The notes under the pieces: model-generated | What the model was told of the DNA's origin: nothing | What the model saw: the letters and a program-made list of their open reading frames with translations, nothing else | The model's database searches: none | Shown here: piece by piece, positions 1-7,681 of the stretch | How the letters are laid out: every line of letters starts with the position of its first letter | How positions within the stretch are numbered: the first letter of the stretch is position 1 | Program-made: the position numbers and the translations under genes | NCBI GenBank assembly: GCA_018242215.1 | Contig: JAFECG010000030.1 | Location: 62,001 to 126,000 of the forward strand | DNA from: Pseudomonadota bacterium | GTDB taxonomy: Bacteria; Pseudomonadota; Alphaproteobacteria; Rhizobiales; Hyphomicrobiaceae | Direction of reading: 5' to 3' | DNA length: 64,000 nt

Positions 1-1
1 G

Positions 2-442
2 GATGGCGGCAAAGGTACGGAGGAGCTGGCACATCACGTCGTCAAGGTGATCGACGAGGGCAAGGCGAATTTCAAGCCGCTCTACCCAGACGACATGAAG
101 CTGCGCGACAAGGTCAAGACGATAGCGACGGAGATCTACCGCGCCGCCGACATCTCCTGCGACACGAGCGTCGAAAACCAGTTCAAGGATCTGGAAGCGG
201 CGGGCTTCGGCCACTTCCCCGTCTGCATGGCGAAGACACAGTATTCCTTCTCGACCGATCCGTCGAAGCGCGGTGCGCCGACGGGCCATATCGTGCCGAT
301 CCGTGAGCTTCGGCTTTCTGCAGGCGCCGAGTTCGTCGTGGTTGTCACCGGCGAGATCATGACGATGCCGGGCCTTCCGAAGGTTCCTGCCGCCGATTCG
401 ATCCGTCTCGACGACAAGGGGCAGATCCAAGGGCTATTTTGA
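2..442 (+). CDS. ftfL: Formate-tetrahydrofolate ligase, C-terminal part (5' end outside window)
   Basis: The reading frame is open from the first bases of the window and ends at a TGA at 440-442, so this is the last ~146 residues of a protein of about 555 residues. Segments such as KPLYPDDMKLRDKVKTIA, FPVCMAKTQYSFSTDP and the C-terminal MTMPGLPKVPAA match the conserved end of formyltetrahydrofolate synthetase. The enzyme joins formate to tetrahydrofolate with ATP in the cytosol. In serine-cycle methylotrophs it feeds C1 units into assimilation, which suits the methylamine genes downstream. The substrate-binding P-loop half is not visible. Confidence 0.95.
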   Translation, partial: DGGKGTEELAHHVVKVIDEGKANFKPLYPDDMKLRDKVKTIATEIYRAADISCDTSVENQFKDLEAAGFGHFPVCMAKTQYSFSTDPSKRGAPTGHIVPIRELRLSAGAEFVVVVTGEIMTMPGLPKVPAADSIRLDDKGQIQGLF

Positions 443-802
443 TGCCCCGCTTTTAGTTATTCGACGGACGTATTCGGCCGGGCATGCGCCCGGCCGATCG
501 TCGATACGCCTCAGACGATCGGGACGAGCCAAGCCAGGGCGATGCCCCGAGTTTTTTGGAAATGCTTACGCCGCCTGTCGCTGACGGCGACAATCCTCTA
601 TGATCGCCATGTGGCCGCCAATCACGGACGGTGGCGACTTGATGGCATGCCGGAATTTTATGCGGCCCCTGCCAAAAATTGCATATTTCAGGAGCAATTG
701 GATGACCTCCTGAGTACTTAAGCGCAGCAATTCCGGGCTTTGTCTAAACTGGCCTAGGCTTTGCGATACCAATCCCAAAAGACTCGTGACGGGAGGGTGG
801 TC
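443..802. other. Intergenic region between ftfL and the ATP-grasp gene
   Basis: 360 bases without a convincing gene. It holds the hairpin at 475-496, and toward its right end must hold the promoter of the ATP-grasp operon, though no clear -35/-10 pair was found. A strong ribosome-binding sequence on the minus strand (AGGAGG, 706-711) precedes a 43-codon frame at 566-697. I do not count that frame as a gene. Confidence 0.6.
475..496 (+). terminator. GC-rich hairpin after ftfL
   Basis: Perfect inverted repeat of nine bases (CGGCCGGGC and GCCCGGCCG) around a four-base ATGC loop, 33 bases after the ftfL stop. No T-run follows on either strand, so it may act with Rho or protect the 3' end of the mRNA rather than be a classical intrinsic terminator. 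Confidence 0.45.
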
Positions 803-2218
803 TTGGTCGCGGCATTCGACGAAATGAACGGCTTGGGCGGCGAGGTCCGTGCGCCATATAAGGCATTCGCGGAATGGCTTGGCGTCCAGCATCTCGAAAC
901 GCTGCGACAAAAATCGGCCGAGGCTGAAGTCCTATTTCGGCGCTCAGGAATTACGTTCGCCGTCTATGGCGCCGAAGAGGCCGGCGAACGGCTCATCCCA
1001 TTCGATATTCTGCCGCGCATTATCTCCGCCGAGGAATGGCGGCGCCTGGAGCTTGGCATCGAGCAGCGGGTCCGTGCGCTCAATGCTTTCCTTTACGATG
1101 TTTACCATCGCCAGGAAATCCTGAAAGCCGGGAAGATTCCCGAGGAACTCGTCATCCAGAACACGGCTTTCCTGCCGGAGATGATCGGCGTCGATCCACC
1201 TCGCGGCATATACAGCCACATCATCGGCATTGACCTCGTCCGAACGGGCGAGAACGAATTCATGGTGCTCGAAGACAATACGCGCACGCCGTCGGGCGTC
1301 TCGTACATGATCGAGAACCGCGAAACCATGATGCATCTCTTTCCTGACCTCTTCAGCCGCAATCGCGTGAGGCCTGTTGAGAATTACGCCGATGCGCTTT
1401 TGAAGACGCTTGAAAGTGTTGCGCCGGCAAACCTCGATGCCGAGCCAGCTATCGCTCTGCTCACGCCAGGCGTCTACAACAGCGCCTATTTCGAGCACTC
1501 GTTCCTCGCCGATCAGATGGGCGTTGAGCTAGTCGAAAGCTCGGATCTTGTCGTCATCGACGGCCATCTTCGCATGAAGACGACCGAAGGCCTGAAGCGC
1601 GTCGACGTTCTCTATCGCCGCGTCGACGACGATTTCCTGGATCCCCTCGTGTTCGACCCGAACTCTCTCCTCGGCGTGCCGGGCATATTCGACGTTTATC
1701 GCTCCGGGCGCGTGACGATCGTCAACGCCCCCGGAGCCGGCATTGCGGACGACAAGGCAATCTATAGCTACATCCCGGCGATCATCGAATTTTATACCGG
1801 CAAAACCCCCATTCTGCCGAACGTAGAGACCTATAGCTGCCGCGATCCCGACAGTCTCAAGTATGTGCTTGATCGTCTCGCGGAGTTGGTGGTCAAGGAA
1901 GTCCACGGTTCTGGCGGCTACGGAATGCTGGTCGGGCCCAAAGCCACCAAGGAGCAGATTGAGACATTTCGCGCTAAATTGCTCGACAATCCCAAGAACT
2001 ATATCGCTCAGCCGACGCTCTCGCTTTCGACTTGTCCCACGCTCGCGGATTCGAGCGTCGCGCCCCGGCATCTCGACTTGCGCCCCTTCGTGCTCGTCGG
2101 TGACCAGGTGCGGCTGATGCCCGGCGGACTGACGCGGGTTGCCCTCAAGCGGGGCTCTCTGGTCGTCAACTCGAGCCAAGGTGGCGGCACCAAGGATACG
2201 TGGGTGCTGCAGGAATAG
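803..2218 (+). CDS. Circularly permuted ATP-grasp protein (DUF404/DUF407 type)
   Basis: About 471 residues. The family is recognised by LEDNTRTPSGVSYMIEN near residue 157, the YRRVDDDFLDP block, VNAPGAGIADDKAIYSY, and a C-terminal KEVHGSGGYGM and LRPFVLVGD region, which make up a permuted ATP-grasp fold. Such enzymes are predicted to form peptide or amide bonds with ATP; the substrate is unknown. Start choice: TTG at 803 has GGGAGG at 791-796 six bases upstream. A GTG at 797, an ATG at 824 and a TTG at 761 are alternatives. The next gene follows seven bases later, and all four genes of this operon belong to one predicted peptide-modification system. Confidence 0.85.
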   Translation: MVAAFDEMNGLGGEVRAPYKAFAEWLGVQHLETLRQKSAEAEVLFRRSGITFAVYGAEEAGERLIPFDILPRIISAEEWRRLELGIEQRVRALNAFLYDVYHRQEILKAGKIPEELVIQNTAFLPEMIGVDPPRGIYSHIIGIDLVRTGENEFMVLEDNTRTPSGVSYMIENRETMMHLFPDLFSRNRVRPVENYADALLKTLESVAPANLDAEPAIALLTPGVYNSAYFEHSFLADQMGVELVESSDLVVIDGHLRMKTTEGLKRVDVLYRRVDDDFLDPLVFDPNSLLGVPGIFDVYRSGRVTIVNAPGAGIADDKAIYSYIPAIIEFYTGKTPILPNVETYSCRDPDSLKYVLDRLAELVVKEVHGSGGYGMLVGPKATKEQIETFRAKLLDNPKNYIAQPTLSLSTCPTLADSSVAPRHLDLRPFVLVGDQVRLMPGGLTRVALKRGSLVVNSSQGGGTKDTWVLQE

Positions 2219-2225
2219 CTTCGGA

Positions 2226-3173
2226 ATGCTTGGACGTACCGCAAACGATCTTTACTGGCTGTCGCGCTACATGGAGCGCGCAGAGAACATGGCGCGTCTC
2301 CTCGAGGTTGGATACCGCATCGTGCTGTTGCCGCGCGAAGGCGAGGGTTTCCACGAAGAATGGCGTTCGACGCTGGAAAGTGCCGGCTGTCTCTCGGGAT
2401 ACGTGCTGCGCCACGGAGAGCTGATTTCGCAGAATGTCATTGACTACATGCTCTTCGACACGTCGAACCCGTCGAGCATTGCCTCATGTTTGGCATCGGC
2501 GCGCCGAAACGGAAGGGCTCAGCGCACCGCGCTGACGCGCGAGATGTGGGAGAGCTTGAACAGCTCCTGGCTTGAGTTCTCCGCAATCCGCCCCGTCACG
2601 ATCACCTCGAATTCATTGCCCGAGCTTCTCGACTGGGTACGTTCGCGCTCGGCGCTCTACCGCGGCGCCATGCTGAACACGATCCTGCGCAACGATACGT
2701 TCTATTTCAGCCAAGTTGGCACGTTTATCGAACGCGCCGACAGCACCGCGCGCATTCTCGATGTTAAATATTACCACCTGCTGCCGTCGACCGAGATGGT
2801 CGGCAGCGAGAAAGACAATTATCAATGGGCGGCTCTTTTGCGGTCGGTCTCCGCACACCGCAGCTATCGCTGGGTTTTCAAGGATCACTACCGTCCGCTC
2901 AAGATCGCGGAATTTATGATTCTCAATCGCCAGATGCCGCGATCGCTACGGTCCTGCTATGATGAATTGACGGCAGCTCTCCGTGACCTCGCCGTTTTCT
3001 ACGGCGCCCGTCATGATTGCCAGCTGACAGCGGAATCGACCAGAGATCTCCTGCTAGAATCCAACATCGACAATATCTTCCAATCCGGACTGCACGAGTT
3101 CGTGCAGGATTTCATCGCCCGCAATAATAAACTTGGAAACGAAATCTCTGCCGCTTACCATTTCAGCGATTGA
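2226..3173 (+). CDS. Alpha-E domain protein (DUF403)
   Basis: 315 residues, mostly alpha-helical, with the family's N-terminal signature MLGRTANDLYWLSRYMERAE and conserved acidic and arginine positions such as FIERADSTARILDVKYY near residue 175. The biochemical role is unknown. Genes of this family almost always sit beside permuted ATP-grasp and transglutaminase-like genes, as here, and the protein is thought to work with the ATP-grasp enzyme. ATG at 2226 is chosen because it begins the conserved block; it lies seven bases after the upstream stop, so translation is probably coupled. Confidence 0.88.
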   Translation: MLGRTANDLYWLSRYMERAENMARLLEVGYRIVLLPREGEGFHEEWRSTLESAGCLSGYVLRHGELISQNVIDYMLFDTSNPSSIASCLASARRNGRAQRTALTREMWESLNSSWLEFSAIRPVTITSNSLPELLDWVRSRSALYRGAMLNTILRNDTFYFSQVGTFIERADSTARILDVKYYHLLPSTEMVGSEKDNYQWAALLRSVSAHRSYRWVFKDHYRPLKIAEFMILNRQMPRSLRSCYDELTAALRDLAVFYGARHDCQLTAESTRDLLLESNIDNIFQSGLHEFVQDFIARNNKLGNEISAAYHFSD

Positions 3174-3183
3174 GGGTCCGACG

Positions 3184-3996
3184 ATGCGTATTTCGATTGG
3201 GCATGTTTCGCGTTACGTCTACAGCGAGCCGACGAAGTACTCCATTCTTGCACTCCGCCTCACGCCTCCCTCCTTCCAAGGCCAGCGCGTCGTCGAGTGG
3301 CGCGTCAGTGCCCCGGGGATAGATGCGGTCAAGCCGTTCCGCGATGGATTCGGCAATCTCGTGCACCTGGTGAGCTGCACCGAGGAACACGCCGAGTCGT
3401 TGATCATTGCCAAAGGAGTCGTGGATACGGAGGACCGCGCCGGCATCGTCCGCGGCCTCGCGGATCCCGCCCCTCTCAGAGTTTATCGCCGCCATACGGA
3501 AAAAACGATGCCGACCGAAGAAATTCGCGTTCTTGCTCGTGAGGCCGGGGCGAAACCCGACATCCGTGGCATGCACAATCTGATGCATGCCGTCCGCGAT
3601 ACAATCGATTATCAGATCGGCACGACAACCCCGCACACGACAGCCACCGAAGCGCTGAAAGAAGGCAAAGGCGTTTGCCAGGACCACGCCCATGTCTTTA
3701 TCGCAGCTGCACGCTCACTCGGCATCCCGGCGCGCTACGTCAGCGGCTACATTCTGACCGGTGCTGACGAACCCTCGGATGCCAATCACGCCTGGGCGGA
3801 GGCTTGGCTCGAAGGGCTGGGATGGGTCGGCTTCGACCCTGCAAACCGCCTGTGCCCGACTGACAAGTATGTTCGGCTCGCAACGGGGCTCGATTCAACC
3901 TACGCGGCGCCAATCCGCGGCTCTCGCCGCGGAATAGCAAACGAAGAGCTTGACGTCATCGTCGAAGTCCAGCAGCAGAGCAGCCAGCAACAGTAG
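3184..3996 (+). CDS. Transglutaminase-like cysteine peptidase family protein
   Basis: 270 residues. An N-terminal beta-rich extension (MRISIGHVSRYVYSEPTKYS) is followed by a transglutaminase-like core: catalytic Cys in GVCQDHAHVFIAAARSLGIP near residue 163, the His in NHAWAEAW near 203 and the Asp of FDPANR near 218, so the triad looks complete. There is no signal peptide. In this operon type it is predicted to cleave or rearrange amide bonds made by the ATP-grasp partner. ATG at 3184 begins the conserved domain, ten bases after the alpha-E stop. Confidence 0.87.
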   Translation: MRISIGHVSRYVYSEPTKYSILALRLTPPSFQGQRVVEWRVSAPGIDAVKPFRDGFGNLVHLVSCTEEHAESLIIAKGVVDTEDRAGIVRGLADPAPLRVYRRHTEKTMPTEEIRVLAREAGAKPDIRGMHNLMHAVRDTIDYQIGTTTPHTTATEALKEGKGVCQDHAHVFIAAARSLGIPARYVSGYILTGADEPSDANHAWAEAWLEGLGWVGFDPANRLCPTDKYVRLATGLDSTYAAPIRGSRRGIANEELDVIVEVQQQSSQQQ

Positions 3997-4024
3997 CTGG
4001 CATGCCGGCTTCGGAGACGAATGT

Positions 4025-4759
4025 ATGACATACGCGGTAGCATTCCGCTTGGAGCGCGGACTCGTGTTCGCAGCGGATACCCGTACCAACGCCGGCGTCG
4101 ATAACATCGCCCAATACAAAAAGCTGCAAACGTGGCGGCGGCCGGGCGAGCGGGTTTTCGTCCTGCTCAGCGCGGGAAATCTTGCTGTAACTCAGGCTGT
4201 CATCAGCTTGCTGAACGAGAGCGTCGCCGAAGAGCCGGAGGAAGAGGTCGCGACGCTCTATAACGCACCGAATATGTACCGTGCCGCTCGCGTCGTCGGA
4301 GACGCGGTCCGCGAAGCTCGCCGCATCGACGGCGCGGCGCTTGAAGCCAGCAAGCTTGGCTTCAATACGAACTTCATCTTCGGCGGACAGATCAAAGGCG
4401 AGCGGCCGCGCCTTTTTCAAATCTATCCCGAGGGCAACTTCATCGAGGCGACGGATGACACTCCGTTCTTTCAGATCGGCGAGCATAAGTATGGCAAACC
4501 AATCCTGGACCGCGTGGCGCACGCCGACATGCGTCTCGGCGAGGCTGCGAAGCTGATCCTCCTCTCATTCGACTCGACATTGCGATCGAACCTTTCGGTC
4601 GGGATGCCGATCGATCTCGTCCTTTACGAGCGCGATACCTTCGACATCACGCGCGAAAAGCGGATCGGTGCGGACGACGAATATTTCCGCAAGCTCTCGG
4701 GCGCTTGGTCTGACGCGCTGCGGGGGGCTTTTGCCAAGATCGAAGAATTCGACGTTTGA
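4025..4759 (+). CDS. Anbu-type proteasome-like protease
   Basis: 244 residues, an N-terminal nucleophile hydrolase of the proteasome/HslV superfamily (Anbu, COG3484). ATG at 4025 gives a protein beginning MTYAVAFRLERGLVFAADTR, so removal of Met exposes Thr as the expected nucleophile; the pattern GLVFAADTRTNAG and Lys in YKKLQTW match the proteasome beta fold. Anbu proteins form large oligomers without a known ATPase partner. It closes the operon with ATP-grasp, alpha-E and transglutaminase-like proteins, the classic Anbu neighbourhood. The cellular substrate is unknown. Confidence 0.88.
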   Translation: MTYAVAFRLERGLVFAADTRTNAGVDNIAQYKKLQTWRRPGERVFVLLSAGNLAVTQAVISLLNESVAEEPEEEVATLYNAPNMYRAARVVGDAVREARRIDGAALEASKLGFNTNFIFGGQIKGERPRLFQIYPEGNFIEATDDTPFFQIGEHKYGKPILDRVAHADMRLGEAAKLILLSFDSTLRSNLSVGMPIDLVLYERDTFDITREKRIGADDEYFRKLSGAWSDALRGAFAKIEEFDV

Positions 4760-4984
4760 ATCTCGGCGCGACGGTCCGGCAAATATTTAATGCCGCCTAA
4801 GCGCTTCTGGCGCCGCGAGGCGCTGCTACAACACTTATCGCCGCGCAACACTATGCTGCACCCCAGCAAAAATAACCGCGATCTGCGGAGTGCATCTGAT
4901 ATGGAAAATGCTGGCTCGCTTCTCTGGCGCAAGTAAGTTGAGATAAACTTCCACCAAAGAGCAGGTGGGCGCTGGAAGGATAGT

Positions 4985-6028
4985 ATGGGTCTCCCGACGC
5001 TTAAAGAGTATCTTTCGAATTGGACGCTGGACGGCCGTACACGCGGCCAGGTCGCGGAAATAATACTCGCACTCGCCCAAGCGAGTATGGAACTTTCGGA
5101 TGTTATCGGGCGTGGAGCGCTCGAAGGGCGGCTGGGGCGTGTTGTTGCCCGTGCAGGTCAGCTCGATGAGCAGAAGGAGATCGACGTCCTCTCCAACAAT
5201 CTGGTCGTCGAGGCACTGCGAGGTCTCCCGGCGGCGGCCCTCGCGTCCGAAGAAGCGGAGCGGCCCATTACAATCGAGAAGGATGCGCCGCTCCTTGTTG
5301 CCGCTGATCCGCTCGACGGCTCCTCGAATGTCGATGCCAATATTTCGGTCGGAACGATTTTCTCCATTCTCCCGCGCCACCCGTCGTCTGATGGGGAAGC
5401 AGCATTCCTCCGTCCCGGTTCCCACCAACTTGCCGCGGGCTTCCTCGTCTATGGTCCTCAAACGGTCTTGGTGCTGACCGTCGGGCACGGCACTCAGATT
5501 TTTACGCTCGATCGAGCCTCCCGCACTTTCCGTTTGACGGCGCGTAACGTCTCCATCCCCGTTGAAGCGGACGAATATGCAATCAACGCTTCTAATGCCC
5601 GCCATTGGGACGATCCCATTCGCATCTACATTCACGACTGCGAGAATGGAGCGAACGGGCCGCGCGGGCACGATTTCAATATGCGGTGGACTGGTTCTCC
5701 AGTCGCGGACGTTTACCGTATTCTGACACGCGGTGGCATTTACCTTTATCCTGGAGATCGTCGGAAAGGATTTCACCAGGGACGCATTCGCCTTTTATAC
5801 GAGGCAAATCCGATAAGTTGGATCGTTGAGCAGGCAGGCGGCCGTGCGACGACTGGGAAGGATCGTGTGCTTGACGTCGTACCGGCATCCCTTCATCAGA
5901 AGACGCCGTTGATCTGCGGCTCACGTGACGAGGTTGATCGTGTCATGCGCATTTACAGCGGCCAGGAATTCAAGGGAGATCGGTCTCCGCTCTTCGGCCG
6001 GCGTGGTCTCTTCAGAGCATTGCCATGA
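4985..6028 (+). CDS. fbp: Fructose-1,6-bisphosphatase, class I
   Basis: 347 residues. The metal and phosphate binding motif DPLDGSSN lies at residues 108-115, with the upstream acidic pair EE at 89-90 and a C-terminal half carrying YEANPISWIVEQAGG. It removes the 1-phosphate of fructose-1,6-bisphosphate in gluconeogenesis or the Calvin cycle. Directly followed by phosphoribulokinase and ribulose-phosphate epimerase, which suggests a cbbF-like role. The start ATG at 4985 is preceded by a purine-rich GGAAGGATAGT. Confidence 0.95.
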   Translation: MGLPTLKEYLSNWTLDGRTRGQVAEIILALAQASMELSDVIGRGALEGRLGRVVARAGQLDEQKEIDVLSNNLVVEALRGLPAAALASEEAERPITIEKDAPLLVAADPLDGSSNVDANISVGTIFSILPRHPSSDGEAAFLRPGSHQLAAGFLVYGPQTVLVLTVGHGTQIFTLDRASRTFRLTARNVSIPVEADEYAINASNARHWDDPIRIYIHDCENGANGPRGHDFNMRWTGSPVADVYRILTRGGIYLYPGDRRKGFHQGRIRLLYEANPISWIVEQAGGRATTGKDRVLDVVPASLHQKTPLICGSRDEVDRVMRIYSGQEFKGDRSPLFGRRGLFRALP

Positions 6029-6067
6029 TTTTCAGAGCCCTGAACCGAAGACCATCGAGCCTCGTCA

Positions 6068-6943
6068 ATGTCGATTAAGCATCCCATCATATCCGTCACC
6101 GGCTCGTCCGGCGCAGGCACGACATCGGTAAAGCAAACGTTCGACATCATCTTTCGTCGCGAGCACGTGAAAGCGGCGTTCGTGCAGGGAGATGCTTTTC
6201 ACCGCTACGATCGCTGCGGCATGGAAAAAGCCATGAATGCCGCCGCAAAGCGCGGGAATCACAACTTCAGCCACTTCGGCGTCGAAGCGAACCTCATCGA
6301 AGAGCTTGAGACCCTCTTTAGGAGCTATTCCGAGGGCGGTAAGGGTGTCTACCGTCACTACATCCACGACGAAGCGGAGGCCCGGGCATTCGGCTCGCCG
6401 ATCGGCAGTTTCACCCCATGGGAGGAAATTGCGCCGGATACGGATTTGCTGCTCTATGAAGGCCTACACGGCGCGATCGTAACGGGCGATTGCAACGTCG
6501 CACGCCACGCCGATCTCAAGATTGGTGTCGTGCCAGTGATCAACCTCGAATGGATTCAGAAGATTCAACGGGATCGTGGCGAGCGTGGCTACACCACCGA
6601 AGAGGTGACGCAATCGATCTTGCGGCGCATGCCCGACTACGTCCAATACATCTGCCCGCAGTTCACCCAGACGGACATTAACTTCCAGCGCATACCGACG
6701 GTCGACACTTCAAATCCCTTCATCGCGCGCTGGATTCCAACGCCGGATGAATCGATGGTCATCATCCGGTTCAAGGAGCCGCGCGGTATCGATTTTGCGT
6801 ATCTGCTATCAATGATCCAAGACAGCTTCATGTCGCGTGCCAATTCGATTGTCATTCCCGGAAGCAAACTCGATCTAGCTATGCAGCTCATTCTGACGCC
6901 GCTCATCTTGCAGCTCGTTGAGCGCCGCCGGCGTGTCATCTGA
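6068..6943 (+). CDS. prk: Phosphoribulokinase
   Basis: 291 residues, the usual length of the proteobacterial enzyme. A P-loop variant GSSGAGTTS is at residues 12-20, followed by [14 protein letters not shown] [11 protein letters not shown] near 44 and the YEGLHGA block near 138. It phosphorylates ribulose 5-phosphate to ribulose 1,5-bisphosphate with ATP. It lies 39 bases after fbp and 23 bases before rpe. No RuBisCO or CbbR gene is visible in this window. In Methylobacterium, which lacks RuBisCO, the kinase is known to act by making ribulose bisphosphate as a regulatory signal for methylotrophy. Confidence 0.94.
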   Translation: MSIKHPIISVTGSSGAGTTSVKQTFDIIFRREHVKAAFVQGDAFHRYDRCGMEKAMNAAAKRGNHNFSHFGVEANLIEELETLFRSYSEGGKGVYRHYIHDEAEARAFGSPIGSFTPWEEIAPDTDLLLYEGLHGAIVTGDCNVARHADLKIGVVPVINLEWIQKIQRDRGERGYTTEEVTQSILRRMPDYVQYICPQFTQTDINFQRIPTVDTSNPFIARWIPTPDESMVIIRFKEPRGIDFAYLLSMIQDSFMSRANSIVIPGSKLDLAMQLILTPLILQLVERRRRVI

Positions 6944-6966
6944 GCGAACCCGTCGAAAGGTCAAAC

Positions 6967-7638
6967 GTGTCGCGCCCCCTCTTGATAGCTCCCTCAATTC
7001 TCTCGGCGGATTTTGGCAAGCTCGGCGACGAGATCCGCACTGTCGATGCTGCGGGCGCGGACTGGATTCACTGTGATGTCATGGATGGCCATTTCGTGCC
7101 GAATATCACCTACGGCGCGCCGGTGATCAAAGCCGTTCGCGGGGCTTCGAAAAAAGTCTTCGACGTGCATCTGATGATCGCTCCGGTCGATTCGTTCCTT
7201 GCAGACTTCGCTGCGGCTGGCGCCGATATCATCACGATCCACGCCGAGGCCGGACCCCATCTTGACCGTTCGCTGCAGGCGATCCGCGCACTCGGAAAGA
7301 AGGCGGGTGTCTCGCTCAATCCGTCGACGCCCGAGACCGTCATCGAATATATTCTCGATCGCCTAGACCTCATTCTGCTGATGAGCGTCAATCCGGGCTT
7401 CGGAGGACAGTCCTTCATCCCAGCCGTCGTCGACAAGATCCGTCGCGTCAAGGCGCTGGTCGGCTCACGCCCGATCGACATCGAGGTTGATGGCGGCGTG
7501 ACACCGGAAACTGCGCCGCTCGTCACCAAAGCTGGCGCCAACGTGCTTGTCGCGGGGTCTGCCGTCTTCAAGGGTGGCACCGAGGAAAGCTATCGCGCCA
7601 ATATTAGCGCCATACGCAAAGCGGCAGCCTCCACCTGA
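6967..7638 (+). CDS. rpe: Ribulose-phosphate 3-epimerase
   Basis: 223 residues, a TIM barrel starting at GTG (6967), eleven bases after AAAGG. Catalytic and metal residues are visible in [14 protein letters not shown] (His35, Asp37), [17 protein letters not shown] and IEVDGGV. It interconverts ribulose and xylulose 5-phosphate, supplying the substrate of the phosphoribulokinase encoded just upstream. Third gene of the fbp-prk-rpe operon; hrpB follows 43 bases later in the same direction. Confidence 0.95.
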   Translation: MSRPLLIAPSILSADFGKLGDEIRTVDAAGADWIHCDVMDGHFVPNITYGAPVIKAVRGASKKVFDVHLMIAPVDSFLADFAAAGADIITIHAEAGPHLDRSLQAIRALGKKAGVSLNPSTPETVIEYILDRLDLILLMSVNPGFGGQSFIPAVVDKIRRVKALVGSRPIDIEVDGGVTPETAPLVTKAGANVLVAGSAVFKGGTEESYRANISAIRKAAAST

Positions 7639-7681
7639 AACGGCGCTTGAAATAGCGGCGTTCCGGCGTATTTCCAGCAGC

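Noticed and set aside
4835..5776. 313-codon minus-strand frame opposite fbp
   Set aside because: Overlaps the conserved core of fructose-1,6-bisphosphatase and shows no domain.
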